From Diplonema papillatum (lineage: Eukaryota > Euglenozoa > Diplonemea > Diplonemida > Diplonemidae), in contig JAPJBO010000029.1 in assembly GCA_030068145.1 (NCBI GenBank), forward strand, positions 310,001-374,000: a DNA stretch of 64,000 nt, written 5' to 3'. Made by a program: the position numbers and the translations under genes. Positions 11,100-22,032 of this stretch are shown piece after piece (the stretch's first letter is position 1; every line of letters starts with the position of its first letter). The notes beneath the pieces were generated by a model, which did no database searches, was not told the origin of the DNA, and saw only the letters and a program-made list of their open reading frames with translations.

Positions 11100-13224
11100 C
11101 CACAAGGCAGAACAGACGGGATTGTGCACGCAGCTGCTGTGTGTCTACTACCAGCTATCCATCTACCGATGTACCACCGTATCTACCACGTGTGCTTTCG
11201 TACTTATAGTATAGCGCGTACGTGTGTACGAGGACATGCATCCCATGGTACACCACAGGATGCCCTGATAGTGTGATAACTTCGACTCAAGCTGTTCACG
11301 CCACGGCCGACCATCTCGGGGCAAACTTGTTCTTGCACTTGTTCTTACCGTTCTTTGGTTGATTTCCGACCCTATTTCGCAGAGAGCAGAAACGAAAAAT
11401 GGAAAAGTGACGACATGAACAGACGGAGTGATGTCTCGTATTTAACAAAGTTGGTGTGAGTGGAGACAGAGGCCGGAGGAAAAAGTAGAAGAAGAAGAAA
11501 GAGGAGGGGAATCTTGGGGGGTGGGGGGGGATTTTTATGCCTTCGCCCTTTCGCTACCCTTTCCCGAAGACTTCTGCGTTGACGCATTCCACACTTTTCT
11601 TAATGACCAACTTCGGGCCCTTTTTCCGGATTGTGTTACCGTCGATCCCGAAGGACGATCAGTTTGGTGGATTTTTCCTTTCGCCTGGTTGGGCTCACGT
11701 GTTCGGGATACCGGTGACGGGATCTTAGTATGGTGCTAGTTTGCTCGTTGCTCAAGCCCACATTTCAGAACGCATTGCCTCGAAAAGAAAGTCGAAGCAT
11801 ATGGTTTAAGGTAAATCGGCGGTGTCACCAGAGGGGGGTAATCTCAGAACAGACTGGTGAGAGGTTACAAAGCTGACGAGGACGCAGGGTCAACTCCGCT
11901 GACGCGTTGCGTGTCTTCAGACGGGGGGGAGCATGTTTTCGTGGGCAGCTGGTTGCCGCGATTCAGAACGTGGCGGCGATCCGTCGTCTGTGTGTAGCGG
12001 GAATGGTCGTGAGTTGTTTTGGATGCTTCCTCTGCTTACGCGTAACACATGCTAAGATCGAGAACATTTCCGGAGTTGGGGCTTGCACTGAAAAACGAAG
12101 CAACGGACGATCAGCATCAACTGACCAAAGGTGATGAAAGTGATAAGGCAAAAGTTTCTTGTTCTTCGCGTGTACAGGGTATAAACCTCTCTGGGGGGGG
12201 TTTCCTGTATTAGCACTTTTTCGTTGCCTTCGTTTTCTCTTTCATGAGCAACCGTTGTTCCGGAAATGCTCCCATCAGTACAGATGTACTATTAAAAAAG
12301 AATAGGTGTGTGTTTGCAACTCCCCGTCGTCAAACTCCGCGCAGCGCGGTAGCTTCCCAACGGGCACAGTGCCCCAGTTGACCTCGTCCTCGAGGATATC
12401 AGTCCGAGTAAGTGCCATTTATTGTTTCTACGTGCCGGGGGAGGATTAGCCTGTTAGTGATTGATAGTGTGTGAATATGATCGTTAGGTTAATAAGAAGT
12501 GCGTAGTTTTGTTTTATTCTTGTACTTGTTAGCTGTCGACAACTTTTTTTGTATTGAGGTGTCATTCAGATGTATATCCAAAGCCGCTCACGTCAAATTT
12601 TGTTAAGCAGCGGCTGCCAAAACGGAAGAAAGGGAAACTAGAGTTTTCGTTGACCGCACAACCCTGAACCCAAATCCTGCTGGACGTGGGTTCAGGTAAA
12701 TGATCATAATCAGAAGGTCCTATTCGGGCGGTCCAGTTTCCTCGCACATTGTCATTGCATATGGCTAAAACTTCAGAGTCTCCGGTTGATCAGCGAGGGC
12801 TGGGTATCGGGCAGTGATGTTATCTCTAGCTTCGGCGATCGACAACGTCCCAATTCACTTTCGAGAGCTTTTGAGCCTTATGGCCGGTTCCTATGTCAGG
12901 CGAAACTCGGGTGCGAATTTGAAAACGATGATTCAACGCTGATAGACAAGTTTGGATACTAGTCTATAAGTCGTAGTGGTAGGGACTCGCGGCAAGCAGC
13001 GTCGGTAGACCTGATGCACAACGCGCTTGTGCTGCTGGTTGGCAACATACAACCCGACACCACATCCTTTTGTGTTTCCGACGATCCCGTGGGACGTACG
13101 TACTGATGTCTTTCGACCTTTTTTTTTTCCCCGACGACAACTAGTGTCAGACTAGCCTACCCGAAGGCAGTTGATTCCTTTAGGCAAGATTTCTCTACCG
13201 GCGGAAGTTGTTTGGGTTAACGTC
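11100..13224. other. No gene recognised
   Basis: This is AT-richer sequence. A short dispersed element, also seen near 17565-17680 and 37395-37470, occupies 11805-11870 (GTGTCACC..AG followed by GGGGGTAATCTCAG). Traces of family D occur near 12770 (TCTCCGGTTGA). I see nothing else supportable. Confidence 0.4.
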
Positions 13225-13251
13225 TTTTTTTTTTTTTTTTTTTTTTTTTTT
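13225..13251 (+). repeat. T(27) homopolymer touching a stop codon
   Basis: Twenty-seven T on the plus strand read as A on the gene strand, and the TAA stop of the coiled-coil gene (13252-13250) runs straight into it. The gene therefore appears to have no 3' UTR before an A tract. Confidence 0.95.
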
Positions 13252-16200
13252 AGACAATACCTTGCTGAGTCTCGGCAACTTCCTGCTGTATCTGCCGCAC
13301 GACTTCGGTTGCTGAAGGGTAGCTCGCGTCATTCCGCTTCTTGATACCAGGGCCGAAGGTGCCGCTGTTCATGCTGGTGACGATAGCCTGGCTTCCCGAG
13401 GCATCGGTCTTCTTGTTCGCCGCGTGCTTCATCAGCATGTTCCCGGTCTTGGCCTTGATGATGTTGTGTTGCCCGAGCAGGCCGCGTTTCACGTTGTTGT
13501 AGCGCTGCAGCAGCATCTCCATCTCCTTCTTCCGCCGCCTTTCGAGCTCGATCCGGCCGCGTTCCATCCGCTTCCGCATGGCCAGCAGCTCGTGTCGGTG
13601 CCGGACGAGGATCTTCGACTCTTTCTTGGCGTAGCGATCGCCGCGCTCGCGGTTGATTCTCTCGAGTTCGATGGTTTCGAGGCGGTCGGCCTTGAGCTTC
13701 ACCTTCTGCGCCTCGACGTAGTTCTTCTGCTTGGCGAGGGTTTCTTGGATCTTCCGCAGGTTCAGCAGGTCCTTCGAGAACTTCGCCCGCTTCGGAGCCT
13801 CGGCCGTCATCGCCCCGTGGAACTTCGTGAGCTCCATGCTGTGCTGCTCCAGCATCACCGCTTCGCACTCCAGCTGGTGCTCTTCGAAGCTGTCGATCTT
13901 CTCGTTCCAAATCTGTGCGTGTGTCCGTATTGAAAAAAAGCTGGCAAGTAAAAGAAGGTGCCGTGCATGCAAAATATTGCTTTCCCCGCGTTCCCGCAGA
14001 CAGGCATGTAAGTGCGAACCGTTGTCGTGCAAAATGCTCGCTGTCAACCTCTGTTTGTGACGCTGCTCTTTAGGCAGCGCCGCACGTATCTTTCGAGACT
14101 AGAGCTTAATAGACTTATGAACAATGGCAACATGAATAACGTTTGTTCAGGCCAACCCCACTTTTCTGTATACTTGAACTTAGCATCGCCCCGTGGAACT
14201 TCGTGAGCTCCATGCTGTGCTGCTCCAGCATCACCGCTTCGCACTCCAGCTGGTGCTCTTCGACGCTGTCGATCTTCTCGTTCCAAATCTGCGCGTGTGT
14301 CCGTATTGAAAAAAGCTGACCAGTAAAAGAAGGTGCCGTGCACGCAAAATATCGCTTTCCCCGCGTTGGAAACACTGTCCCGCAGACACGAGCCGTTGTC
14401 GTGCAAAATGCTTGCTGTCAACCTCTGCTTGTGACGCTGCTCTTTAGGCAGGCGTACAGGTGGCCATGTCGGCGAGCTGCGCCGCACGTATCTTTCGAGA
14501 CTAGAGGTCTTAATAGACTTATGAACAATAGCAACATGAATAACGTTTGTTCAGGCCAACCCCACTTTTCTGTACACTTGAACTTAGCATCGCCCCATGG
14601 AACTTCGTGAGCTCCATGCTGTGCTGCTCCTCGAAGCTGTCAATCTTCTCGTTCCAAATCTGCGCGTGTATCCGATAAAAGAGGGCGCGCAAATGCAAAA
14701 TGTAAATCGCTGTCAACCTCTGTTTGTACCGCTGCTCTTCAGGCAGGCATACACGTGGCCATTTCGAGCTGCGCCGTCCGTATCGTCCGGTCCTATGAAT
14801 ATGCAAGAACATTATGAATAGCCTCTATTCGAGCTAGCCCGGCACAACGCTGATTGCAGCACATTCCCCGCAATTGGCAGCCTCTTCGAGTATTTCCTAA
14901 AAAAGAACTTGAACGCTCAGGCCCGCCACTAAACCCAGATATACCTGTTTCGTGTGGGCTACAGCACATTTACCTCCTTTGATCTATCGCAACTGGCAGT
15001 CTCCTCAAGCATTTCCTGCAAAGCAGGTGCTTATACAAAAGAAATACTCGAGGGGCTGCCTTGTGCTTACTTCGAAGGAGACTAGAGGGGGAGAAATGTG
15101 AAAACGGGGTTTTGCCGGCTTTTCGTGCTATTTTGCAGTACGACTACGGAGTGGGTCTTTTTTGTTGAACCACCTGTGTTTCGTGTAGGTCGGGCTACAG
15201 CACATTTACCTCCTTCGATCTTTTGCAGCTGGCAAGTATTTCCTACAAAGCAGGTGCTTTTAGTAGTAAGTTATACAAGAAAAAAATGCGACCTGGTTGA
15301 AATTTTGAAATTCGAGCATGTGTGCCTCCTCGAGACCTTGTCGCTCAAGGTCCTGCTGCTGGGTCAGGGCGTAGACGTGTCTGTTTTGTTGGTGATGGTT
15401 GTTTACTACCACAGCGAAGTTTGCATTCAAACTTAAACTGGTTATCCAGATAAACCGCCATATTCTATAAAGGCTTTGAAAAAGCTAAAACGCAGAGAAA
15501 CTGTGACGACGGTCTGCACTACAGTCGCTCTGGTGACTACCTCTTTGTACGTACAGTGACGTGTTTCCGCCGTTCATTCGCCGTGACAATGGCAGGCTAA
15601 TCGATGCAGCTCCAGGAGATAGAGATGGATCTGATAGACCGTGGTGGCAACGTGATACACAGCGGCAATGCGATGTGGTTCCAGAGGGGCTGCATCGCAT
15701 TGCCTGCCGCATTCAGGAGATAAGGGTGGGCAGGCTTCCGTCTAAGCCTAACCTGATGTCTGCAGACCAGTCAGCAGTGTGAGTTTGGTTTGCCAGGCGG
15801 CTGTTCGTAGCTCGTCAGCCAGGACCATGCCAGAGCACGGGAAAATCCGTGTAAGAGGTGAGAAGCCTGTTGGTTGCAGGGTTTCTTAAAAACCGAGGGT
15901 GCGGTGCCCGCCAGAACGCACCATACAGTAGCCGGAGGCATGACAACGACCTGAGAAATGCGTAGGCACACGCGTGTTGGCGGTTGACCACAGTGCCTTA
16001 CCCGAAAATGAGGCAAGGGTACAAACAAACCAGCCGGCACGCACTTAGCTAAAACGAGGCGCCCGTCCTTTTTGCAGTAAGAAAGCACACCGGTTCTCTT
16101 CCTCCAGCCGGAGCTGCTTGAGGACGTGTTGCACGAGCTCGGCCTCTTTGTAGTTCGACCGCTTCTCGCACGTGTGACGGTACTTCGCGAGTATCTGCCG

Positions 16201-18663
16201 TGTGGAGTATGTTTAGCGTATATTGTGGATTAGTAGGTCGGTATTTTAAAGTCTCCGGTTGACCGTAGAGGCTTGGGTATGGAGTGGGGGTAAGAGGGTG
16301 CAGCTCGTTTCGGGTGTTGTGTCACTCCGTTGTGAAACCTCCTAACGCGTTTAGAGGGTGCTTGGCATTGGGTAGGGTGTGGTCGTTCTGCTACGGCGTG
16401 AAAAGCCAGCAAGTTTCGACGCTAATCTTCGACTCTTGATTATGTGATTTAGTGCAAGTTTGCTGAGGGGTCTGGGGTTTAGAGTCTTCGGGTGACCTGT
16501 GGTGTTTTTGTTTGTGCGCACTAGCGGAACTCACCTGCTTTGGTAAGTTTCATGTAGTACGCTGCCAACTACTAATGATTAGAACCAACAATGCATTGTT
16601 AACACACAAAAAAGCTCCTTTTAAGGTATCGGATACTCATATACCACCAGTATGCGTATCGTATCTGCGGTAGTGGCAGTTCGTGTGCTTGTGTGTGGGT
16701 GTCTTTGTTGCCTATTGCCAACTATTCGACTTACTTGAGCAGGGACAACGAACACCGCTTGATGCACGCTACCCTTCCCGTGCTCCGACCTGCCTGCCGT
16801 GTGGGTTTTGGCAAGGAGAGACAGCCAGCTCCGGCGCTGGTTCAAAAGACCAAACCTAGCAGGAGTAAAGAATGTCCGTCTCACCTTCCCCATTCTTTTT
16901 TTCATTGGCTTGCCTCGTGGTCGGTGTTCTTCCCTTTCGTTTGCGTGTTAGTATCCTGACTGTTTTCACCGTTTCTTTCATGTGTGGAGAGGCTAGGGCA
17001 AAACGGTACAACAACCCCGTCAAGTGGGAGAGACCCACCCAAAGACCCGAGAGAGGATAGCCAAGAGCCCCGGCCGAGGAGCGCCAGCCGCAGCAACTGT
17101 TGCAGACCCCGGCCCAGAACGAGTGCAATGGTGCCAGAAGTTTGAGGTAAAAATGTGAAAACGGGTTTTTGCCTAGAGGCTTTTCGTGTTATTCTGCAAA
17201 TGCTTTGAGTTATCTTTGTGTCTGTGCTTTCCGTCGTCTTCTTAGAAAGAATGCAAAGAAAACTGTGGCGATAATCTGGCCGTGTTGTCCTCTGTGGGTC
17301 GTCTGCCCGCTCGGCTTCTTCGAGTAGGATCCGTTTCGTCCTCTTCGCCTTTTCGTGTCCTCTCATAGGCTAATGGACGACTTGTATAAAGAACTCGTGA
17401 GGTCGTCTACCTAGCGAAAGGCTGGCATGGTGTGTGTGTGTGTGTGTGTGTCTCACTTGCATGCAAATGACCACCCGGTGGTACGTTAAGTAGGAGGAGC
17501 CGGTCAGACTGCCAGTGAATCAGAGGAGATTCGGTGTGACATGACGGACAAGAACCTTGAATTATGGTTAAAGTAAATCAGTGGTGTCACCTGAGGGGGG
17601 ATAAACTCAGGGCCGCCCACGTGATAAAAGTTGTTGAGCAGCAGCTGCCGGCTGGTCCCGTGACACTTTGTTGGCACTCTTTCAAAGTTCCCTAGTTTCG
17701 GAGCATTTTATGAGCACCTGAGTGGTACGAGTTTTGGATTTCTGGTGACGCCCCGCCTGGGTTTTCTGATGTTTTCCTTAAGGAATTGCCTTGTGGGAGG
17801 TGATTCTGTCTTGTTTTTGCATTCTGCAGCCGTTATTTCAGCCTAGACGAGCATCCGACCAGTTATTTTGGATTTCCCGAGCATTTTAGGACCGCCCGAG
17901 GGGTAGCTCGCCAATGGGTGGTGCCAGAAGAAGCCAGCCTCCAATTCCTGGAGGGAGGAATAGTAAACCAGGGGACTTTAGCTCTTTGTCTGACCGAGCA
18001 AAAAAAGCCGGTTTCAGCCAAAAACCCGGTTTTGGGGCTCTGTGGTGCCTGTGGGTGTCTGAGTCCTGGAACCGTCGCCCCGCGCACGCAAACAAGGGGA
18101 CGAAGGGGGGTGGTGAGATATAAGCTTGCGGTATTGGTGTGCTCACTATCAAACTACGGAGATGGCAAGTGAAAAGCTTCGAATTGCAGTGACACACCGT
18201 GACGCGCCGTGTAACTGCAGTACAGTACAGTACAGGGGCCACTTGAAATCATAATTTATCAATTTCTTTTATTTTTTTAGTACTAACAATCTTGTGAGTT
18301 GCCCTTCGATGTATTGTGCAGGCTAAAAAGACGTAGGCAGCGTGTTTTGGTGGTTGATCAGAATTCCTTACCTGAATACACACAGGGTAAATACAAGTGG
18401 GAAAACGATCAACCGGCACGCACAAACAAAACGAAGCGCCTGTCTTTTTTGAAAACCCGAACCCGGAAAACCCCGGTTTCTGAAACCGGGAAACCGGGTT
18501 TCCAAGTCCCCTGTAGTAAACGCTGTGGCGAGCATACCGAGATGTACTCATCGAGCTGCACCTCTGTCCCGGTTCCGACGGCGGCTATTTCCTCCAGTAC
18601 GCGCCGTGCCGTCGCCTCGATTTGGTCGTTGGTCGCCAGGTCATGGCTAGCCGTAGATGGCAT
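13250..18663 (-). CDS. Conserved-looking coiled-coil protein, four exons, 326 aa
   Basis: Exons on the minus strand: 18663-18538 (ATG, 42 codons, ends ..VQLDEYIS), 16194-16091, 15380-15293 and 13912-13250. All boundaries are GT-AG and all phases agree; AAC-CG plus A makes the Arg between exons 2 and 3. The joined product is helical and highly charged. It contains ILAKYRHTCEKRSNYKEAEL, LTQQQDLERQGLEEAHML, KFSKDLLNLRKIQETLAKQK and KADRLETIELERINRERGD. I recall this Glu/Lys/Arg pattern (a YR..CE...YKEAE segment, then FSK.LL.LR..Q..LAKQK.Y.EA) from uncharacterised coiled-coil proteins of protists and other eukaryotes, possibly ciliary, but I cannot name the family. Coiled coil spans roughly residues 45-260. 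Intron 1 (2.3 kb) holds a reversed family B element and a family D copy. The stop codon abuts T(27). Two decoy copies of the start of exon 4 lie upstream of it. Confidence 0.8.
14183..14288 (-). pseudogene. Decoy copy 1 of coiled-coil exon 4 start
   Basis: It repeats the first 106 nt of exon 4, including the CGCGCAG acceptor and the IWNEKIDS codons (Phe changed to Val), then diverges after FHGAM. Spacing to the true exon start is 376 bp. The acceptor is intact, so it could compete for splicing. Confidence 0.85.
14591..14659 (-). pseudogene. Decoy copy 2 of coiled-coil exon 4 start
   Basis: A second copy with a 36-nt in-frame internal deletion and an intact CGCAG acceptor, 371 bp from decoy 1. 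The intron sequence between the copies is repeated as well. Confidence 0.8.
14660..15290. repeat. Dispersed family A copies in coiled-coil intron 3
   Basis: Two diverged copies at about 14930-15060 and 15065-15260. They share GGCTACAGCACATTTACCTCC, ACAAAGCAGGTGCTTATACA and the CTCGAGGGGCTGCCTTGTGC edge with copies at 44935-45130 and 57525-57730. Confidence 0.75.
15590..15720. mobile_element. Degenerate TGAGCCGG-type MITE
   Basis: It matches the inner part of the MITE family at 30478, 32458, 34154 and 60221 (GATGCAGCTC, GATAGACCGTGGTGG, TGCATCGCATTGCC) but has lost both termini. It lies in intron 2 of the coiled-coil gene. Confidence 0.5.
15775..15905 (+). repeat. Dispersed family E, second half
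   Basis: It matches 23675-23830 (GGCGGCTGTTCGTAGCTCGT, CCAGGACCA, AGAGCACGGG). It is a remnant of a longer element whose first half is seen at 7281, 23548 and 55735. Confidence 0.6.
16210..16440 (+). repeat. Dispersed family D copy
   Basis: Shared landmarks are TATTTTAAAGTCTCCGGTTG, GGTGTTGTGTCACTCCGTTG and CTAACGCGTTTAGAGGG. Other copies: 8375-8545 (reverse), 30835-30985, 36205-36470 (interrupted) and 44605-44785. It lies in intron 1 of the coiled-coil gene. Confidence 0.8.
17430..17451. repeat. (GT)11 microsatellite
   Basis: Uninterrupted TG dinucleotides followed by TCTCACTTGC. Part of a stretch (16440-18280) of intron 1 with no coding content recognised, apart from a small dispersed element at 17565-17680. 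Confidence 0.95.
17565..17680. repeat. Dispersed element resembling the LINE empty site
   Basis: Contains GGTGTCACCTGAGGGGGGAT, GGGCCGCCCACGTGATAA and GAGCAGCAGCTGCCGGCT. This corresponds to the sequence on both sides of the LINE insertions at 37464 and 41943, so it serves as a diverged example of the uninterrupted target. Confidence 0.65.
18281..18435 (+). repeat. Dispersed family B copy (reversed relative to the gene)
   Basis: Carries TACTAAC at 18281-18287, then GTGCAGGCTAAAAAGACG, then an open frame reading RRRQRVLVVDQNSLPEYTQG. It lies about 100 bp downstream of the exon 1 donor of the coiled-coil gene, but in the opposite orientation. Other copies: 1376-1520, 27035-27180, 37160-37318, 42215-42360 and 59350-59505. 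Confidence 0.85.
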
Positions 18664-18669
18664 TGCTGC

Positions 18670-19455
18670 CACGCAAGCTTCCGCAACCTACGCGTGAATC
18701 CTCGGCCGGAGCGCGAACGGCGGACGCGAAAGAAGCGCGCGGGTCTGTGCAGTCGTTGAGTCCGCGCGTCTCCCTTCCGCAAGACAGAACACACGCGAAA
18801 CGAAAAAAGAAGCGACCGCCAGACCGAGTCCGAAGTGTTTCCGCACACACGGGCTTCTTCGTGGGTGTTTTCCGGCGAGATTCGCTCAAAGGTTGGCTGC
18901 CCTTTCTTTCCCGGGTTGTTCTGGGGAGGGGGGGCGTACCGCGCCGCGCGTGGTGTGTTAGTGGTCTTTTCGACCGCTCTGCTCAGCCGGAGTCGCGTGT
19001 AGACTCTGCTTCGGGGTGTTTTCTTTGTGTGGTGGGAGAAAGAAAGAACGCGGGCCCCTTCCTCCTTGCGAAGATTTGTTTCGTGAACCAATACAGTACG
19101 TATTTCGTGGTGACACTTAGGATACATGCACCGCTGCTGCATCGCATCCTGGGATCTGAGCACCACGAGGTTGTGGTTGCAAGATAACGAGATCTCCCCT
19201 GTTTTTTTCCATGCACATCCACAGGACACCCTACTACACGAAGAAAGTGCAGCTTTCCAGGATAGTTAACCCTGTCCCCGCGTGAAGCGTTTCAAGGGTC
19301 AACCCTTCCTTCAAAAAGAGACGACTGCATCATCCGGGGCCTGTGGACATGGTCAACAGGATCGTCAATGTGTCACCTCAAGGTATCACATCCTGCCGAT
19401 GGTACTACGACGTGGCATCTACAGCTACGTGGTTGGTACGTACATACTACCTACT
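18670..19455. other. Upstream flank of the coiled-coil gene, no gene recognised
   Basis: Open frames occur on both strands over 18690-19230, but composition and content do not suggest a protein. Core promoter elements of this organism are unknown, so none is called. Confidence 0.4.
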
Positions 19456-19459
19456 AGGT

Positions 19460-19739
19460 GAGTACGTCTCAAAAATACCTTAGAAATTGTGTCCATTTTT
19501 AATTTGCGACCAGGCGTTGCCGATCGGTACTCCGACGTGCTGCAATTCCTGCTTGGGGGGACAAAACCCCATAAATCGAATTTTGGGAGACATAGAAGGC
19601 TCGCGGGAGTGGCATCGAGTGGCCAATCCGAGCTCAGAAACTTCGAATAGGAACGGTACGGGTCAGGGACACTCGCGTGGCAACGCCTTTGTCGCAAATA
19701 AAATGGGCACAAATTCTAAGGTATTTTTGAGACGTACTC
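19460..19739. mobile_element. Introner-like TIR element (280 bp)
   Basis: The two ends form an imperfect inverted repeat of about 60 bp: GAGTACGTCTCAAAAATACC at the left and its complement ending GAGACGTACTC at the right. It is flanked by a direct AGGT (19456-19459 and 19740-19743), which fits a 4-bp target duplication. Read on the plus strand, the left junction is AG-GTGAGTACG and the right junction is CGTACTCAG-GT, so removal as an intron would restore the uninterrupted target. No transposase is inside. Whether the site lies in a transcribed gene is unknown. Confidence 0.8.
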
Positions 19740-19839
19740 AGGTATAGCATGTACAGGTATACCTGTGGTGGTGGTATGTGGTGATATGTGGTACCACGTG
19801 CATCGTGGTACCACTTTGTTAACTCGAGAATACTCGACG

Positions 19840-20120
19840 TTGCTGCTTCGACTCCGACTGGAAGGGAGGAAATATAGAGGTAAGGGCAAATACAATACAC
19901 ACACAATCTGATTTGTTCTTCGCTTACACCACCGTGTGTTGCTTTCTCACTCAGGACTTTGACCTGTTGTGTTTGTGTGATTTGTCGTGTCGGGGTAGAC
20001 CCGCATGACCTCACGTCCGTTCAACACGTGGTTCGGTAGTTACAGCACTTGGGATCCCTTCTGTTCTTTGTCGGGCAGCATCATCGAGCATTTCCTTTCA
20101 AGTTGGCGCTTATGTAAAAG
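19840..20120 (+). repeat. Dispersed family C copy
   Basis: Landmarks: GATTTGTTCTTCGCTTACAC, CACTCAGGACTTTGACCTG, CCGCATGACCTCACGTCCGT and CAGCACTTGGGATCCCTTC. Other copies: 26665-27005 (interrupted), 52925-53205, 53405-53685, 56475-56685 and 61690-61810. Confidence 0.85.
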
Positions 20121-20385
20121 AGAAACGCTGGCAGCGTGTTCGGGAGGAGATTAGTCTAACGATCATGTTCACGCACCAACAGGCTACCTTCCCCCCCGGC
20201 ACATATAGAACCTCAGACTCCTCCGTAAAACGGCAACGAATTACACTCATGCCGTAGTCTGTCACGGTAAACGCGCCACATCCCGTAAAACTGCAACGAA
20301 CTACATATTTTTGCAACAAACTAGATGCCGTGACCTATCACGGTGAACGCAACGAGAAGTCAGCGGTGTTCTGCCGCCAGAACCC

Positions 20386-21044
20386 CTACGAGTGTAGTAG
20401 ATTGCCCGCTGCTGTCGGACCACAATGCATTGTGGTACATTCACGGTTTATCAGGAGGGACCGGGATATCTTCTTTTTTAACGTGACTGGCACAGCCGGC
20501 CACTTTTGACGCTTAACGTGCGCTGAGCACTTGGCACAAGCCCTGCGATACTTGCGTACTTGCAAAGAAGTGGCGGGAACAAGAGGAAGGTCGTTCTTCT
20601 TGCACGACTCGTCAGTCAGCAGCCGTTGACGGTTTGCAACGGGAAGACACTCGGGGAGGAGGCAGCACCGCCTCATGAGCGCGGGCCGTCGAAACCTCAA
20701 CTTTCCCCGACATCCCGTCTCACCAGTGTGTTGATGGCCTCTCGGCAGTGAGAACACGTGCAATTAACCCCTTGCAACCTTTGAAGAAGCAGCACTCGCT
20801 CGGTCAACGGGGCCTCTTGACCCTGAGAGGAAGGCGGGCGGTACGCATTGGCCAAAAACGCAACAGGTGCCGGGGTGCTTCTTGACATGCCCATGGCCCC
20901 AACAACAGCCCGAGTAAAAGCGGTGGTCTGACTTACTCGCTCGAAAAACTGCCCCCATCGCATGGTGGCGTCCTCGTATGTACCTTTCTCGCAGGACTGC
21001 CTTCCTGGCCGAAACACCTCAGCACCGCACGGGGCGAGGTGCAT
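20386..21044 (-). pseudogene. Frame-broken ORF with Cys motifs, unrecognised
   Basis: From an ATG at 21044 the frame runs about 115 codons (RWGQFFERVSQTTAFTRAVV, later CTCSHCREAINTLVRRDV) to a TGA near 20697. A second, overlapping frame continues with CCLLPECLPVANRQRLL and RKYRRACAKCSAHVKRQK. The simplest reading is one protein broken by a frameshift; a GTGAGA within TLVRRDV could instead be a donor. The C..CR....LVRRDV run resembles CEACRALVRRDV in the LINE protein at 37533, so it may be a retroelement remnant. That link is weak. Confidence 0.35.
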
Positions 21045-21088
21045 GTTAGTCCCGTATCGGACCAGTCAATATATCATTTTGGCGTAGA

Positions 21089-21270
21089 TCCTGTGTGTAT
21101 CAGTCGAACTTTGAGTGCGTGAGCCCCTCCGAAGAAAGGTTCATCACACTAGTTCCAGGCTACTTAGCCCGGGTCTCTGGGTCGCGTCGCCCTCCTTCTC
21201 TTGGTCGCCTGGTCTTGCGTCTTGCTGGTCCGTCCGGGCTGGTCGCTTCGCGCTTCCCCTTCGTCTTGCA
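21089..21270. repeat. Segment duplicated at 56936-57117
   Basis: The two segments match closely over about 180 bp, including GAGTGCGTGAGCCCCTCCGA and GGTCTCTGGGTCGCGTCGCC, and diverge on both sides. They are in the same orientation, 35.8 kb apart. Confidence 0.85.
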
Positions 21271-21450
21271 TCACCTCGTCTCCACTCCCTGCCTCACGGG
21301 CTTCTTCGGTTTGTGCCACCTGCGACGCGGGTCGCTTTGCTGCTCGTCTGCGCGTCGACTGCTCTGTACTCGTTGCCTTTTCCGCGACTGCCGCTTCTCG
21401 GATCGACCGCGCCTGCCTTTCCTGTTCTGCCTGGCGTGGATCCTGCGGAA
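21167..21450 (-). CDS. Candidate C-terminal exon of U2SURP (unproven)
   Basis: After a pyrimidine-rich tract and CCGCAG, a frame of about 90 codons rich in Arg, Glu, Ala and Ser runs to a TAA (QDPRQAEQERQARSIREAAV near its start, ATKRRRATRPRDPG at its end). U2SURP proteins end in long charged Arg/Ser/Glu-rich tails, so the composition fits. However, exon 3 of the gene ends in phase 1, which would select a different, shorter frame here (ending GGTNRRSP). Part of the sequence is also a dispersed duplicate. Treat it as a guess. Confidence 0.2.
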
Positions 21451-22032
21451 AAAGGTCGCCGGCGGTACAACTTGTGACGTTTTGCAACCAGAACCCGCAA
21501 GTGCGCTGTTGCTACGGGAAACAAACGCCTCACCATCCGAAACCTCGGTTTGGTTGACCACTGCAAAAACGAGTGGTCGAACCGGTGGTGCGTTCCTCTG
21601 CTCAAAGGGTTGCCTTGCCACGAAGCTGGTCCGGGGACCGGTTGCCGGAGGTAAACCTGCAGCAGGAGGGTCGTCGTGACAAAAGGGGTTACCCTTGTTA
21701 GAACACGTTTTCCGTCTCAAAACGCTCCGCCATGATGCGGCTTGTAGATGAACCCGCATCAAGCTCTCACAAACGCGACAAGAGAAAGGTGTGATGGGGT
21801 ATCGATTCACTCGCGCGGCACCTCGTCAACACCACCCAACGGGTTCTTCATTGCGACATTGCACAAGGCCGCGATCGAAAATGGTCAGCAAGCCAAACAT
21901 CGTCGAATCGAGAGTCGACAACAGCAGCCTGAAAGATTAGATTTTGCAAGCGACACTCAAACGGCGGTGCAATGGCACTCTTGGTGTGGTCAGCTTGCCT
22001 CGTTCCCTCAGTTCAAAGGGTTGCCTTATCAC

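Noticed and set aside
13424..13933. 169-codon plus-strand ORF rich in Leu and His
   Set aside because: Antisense of the coiled-coil exon 4.
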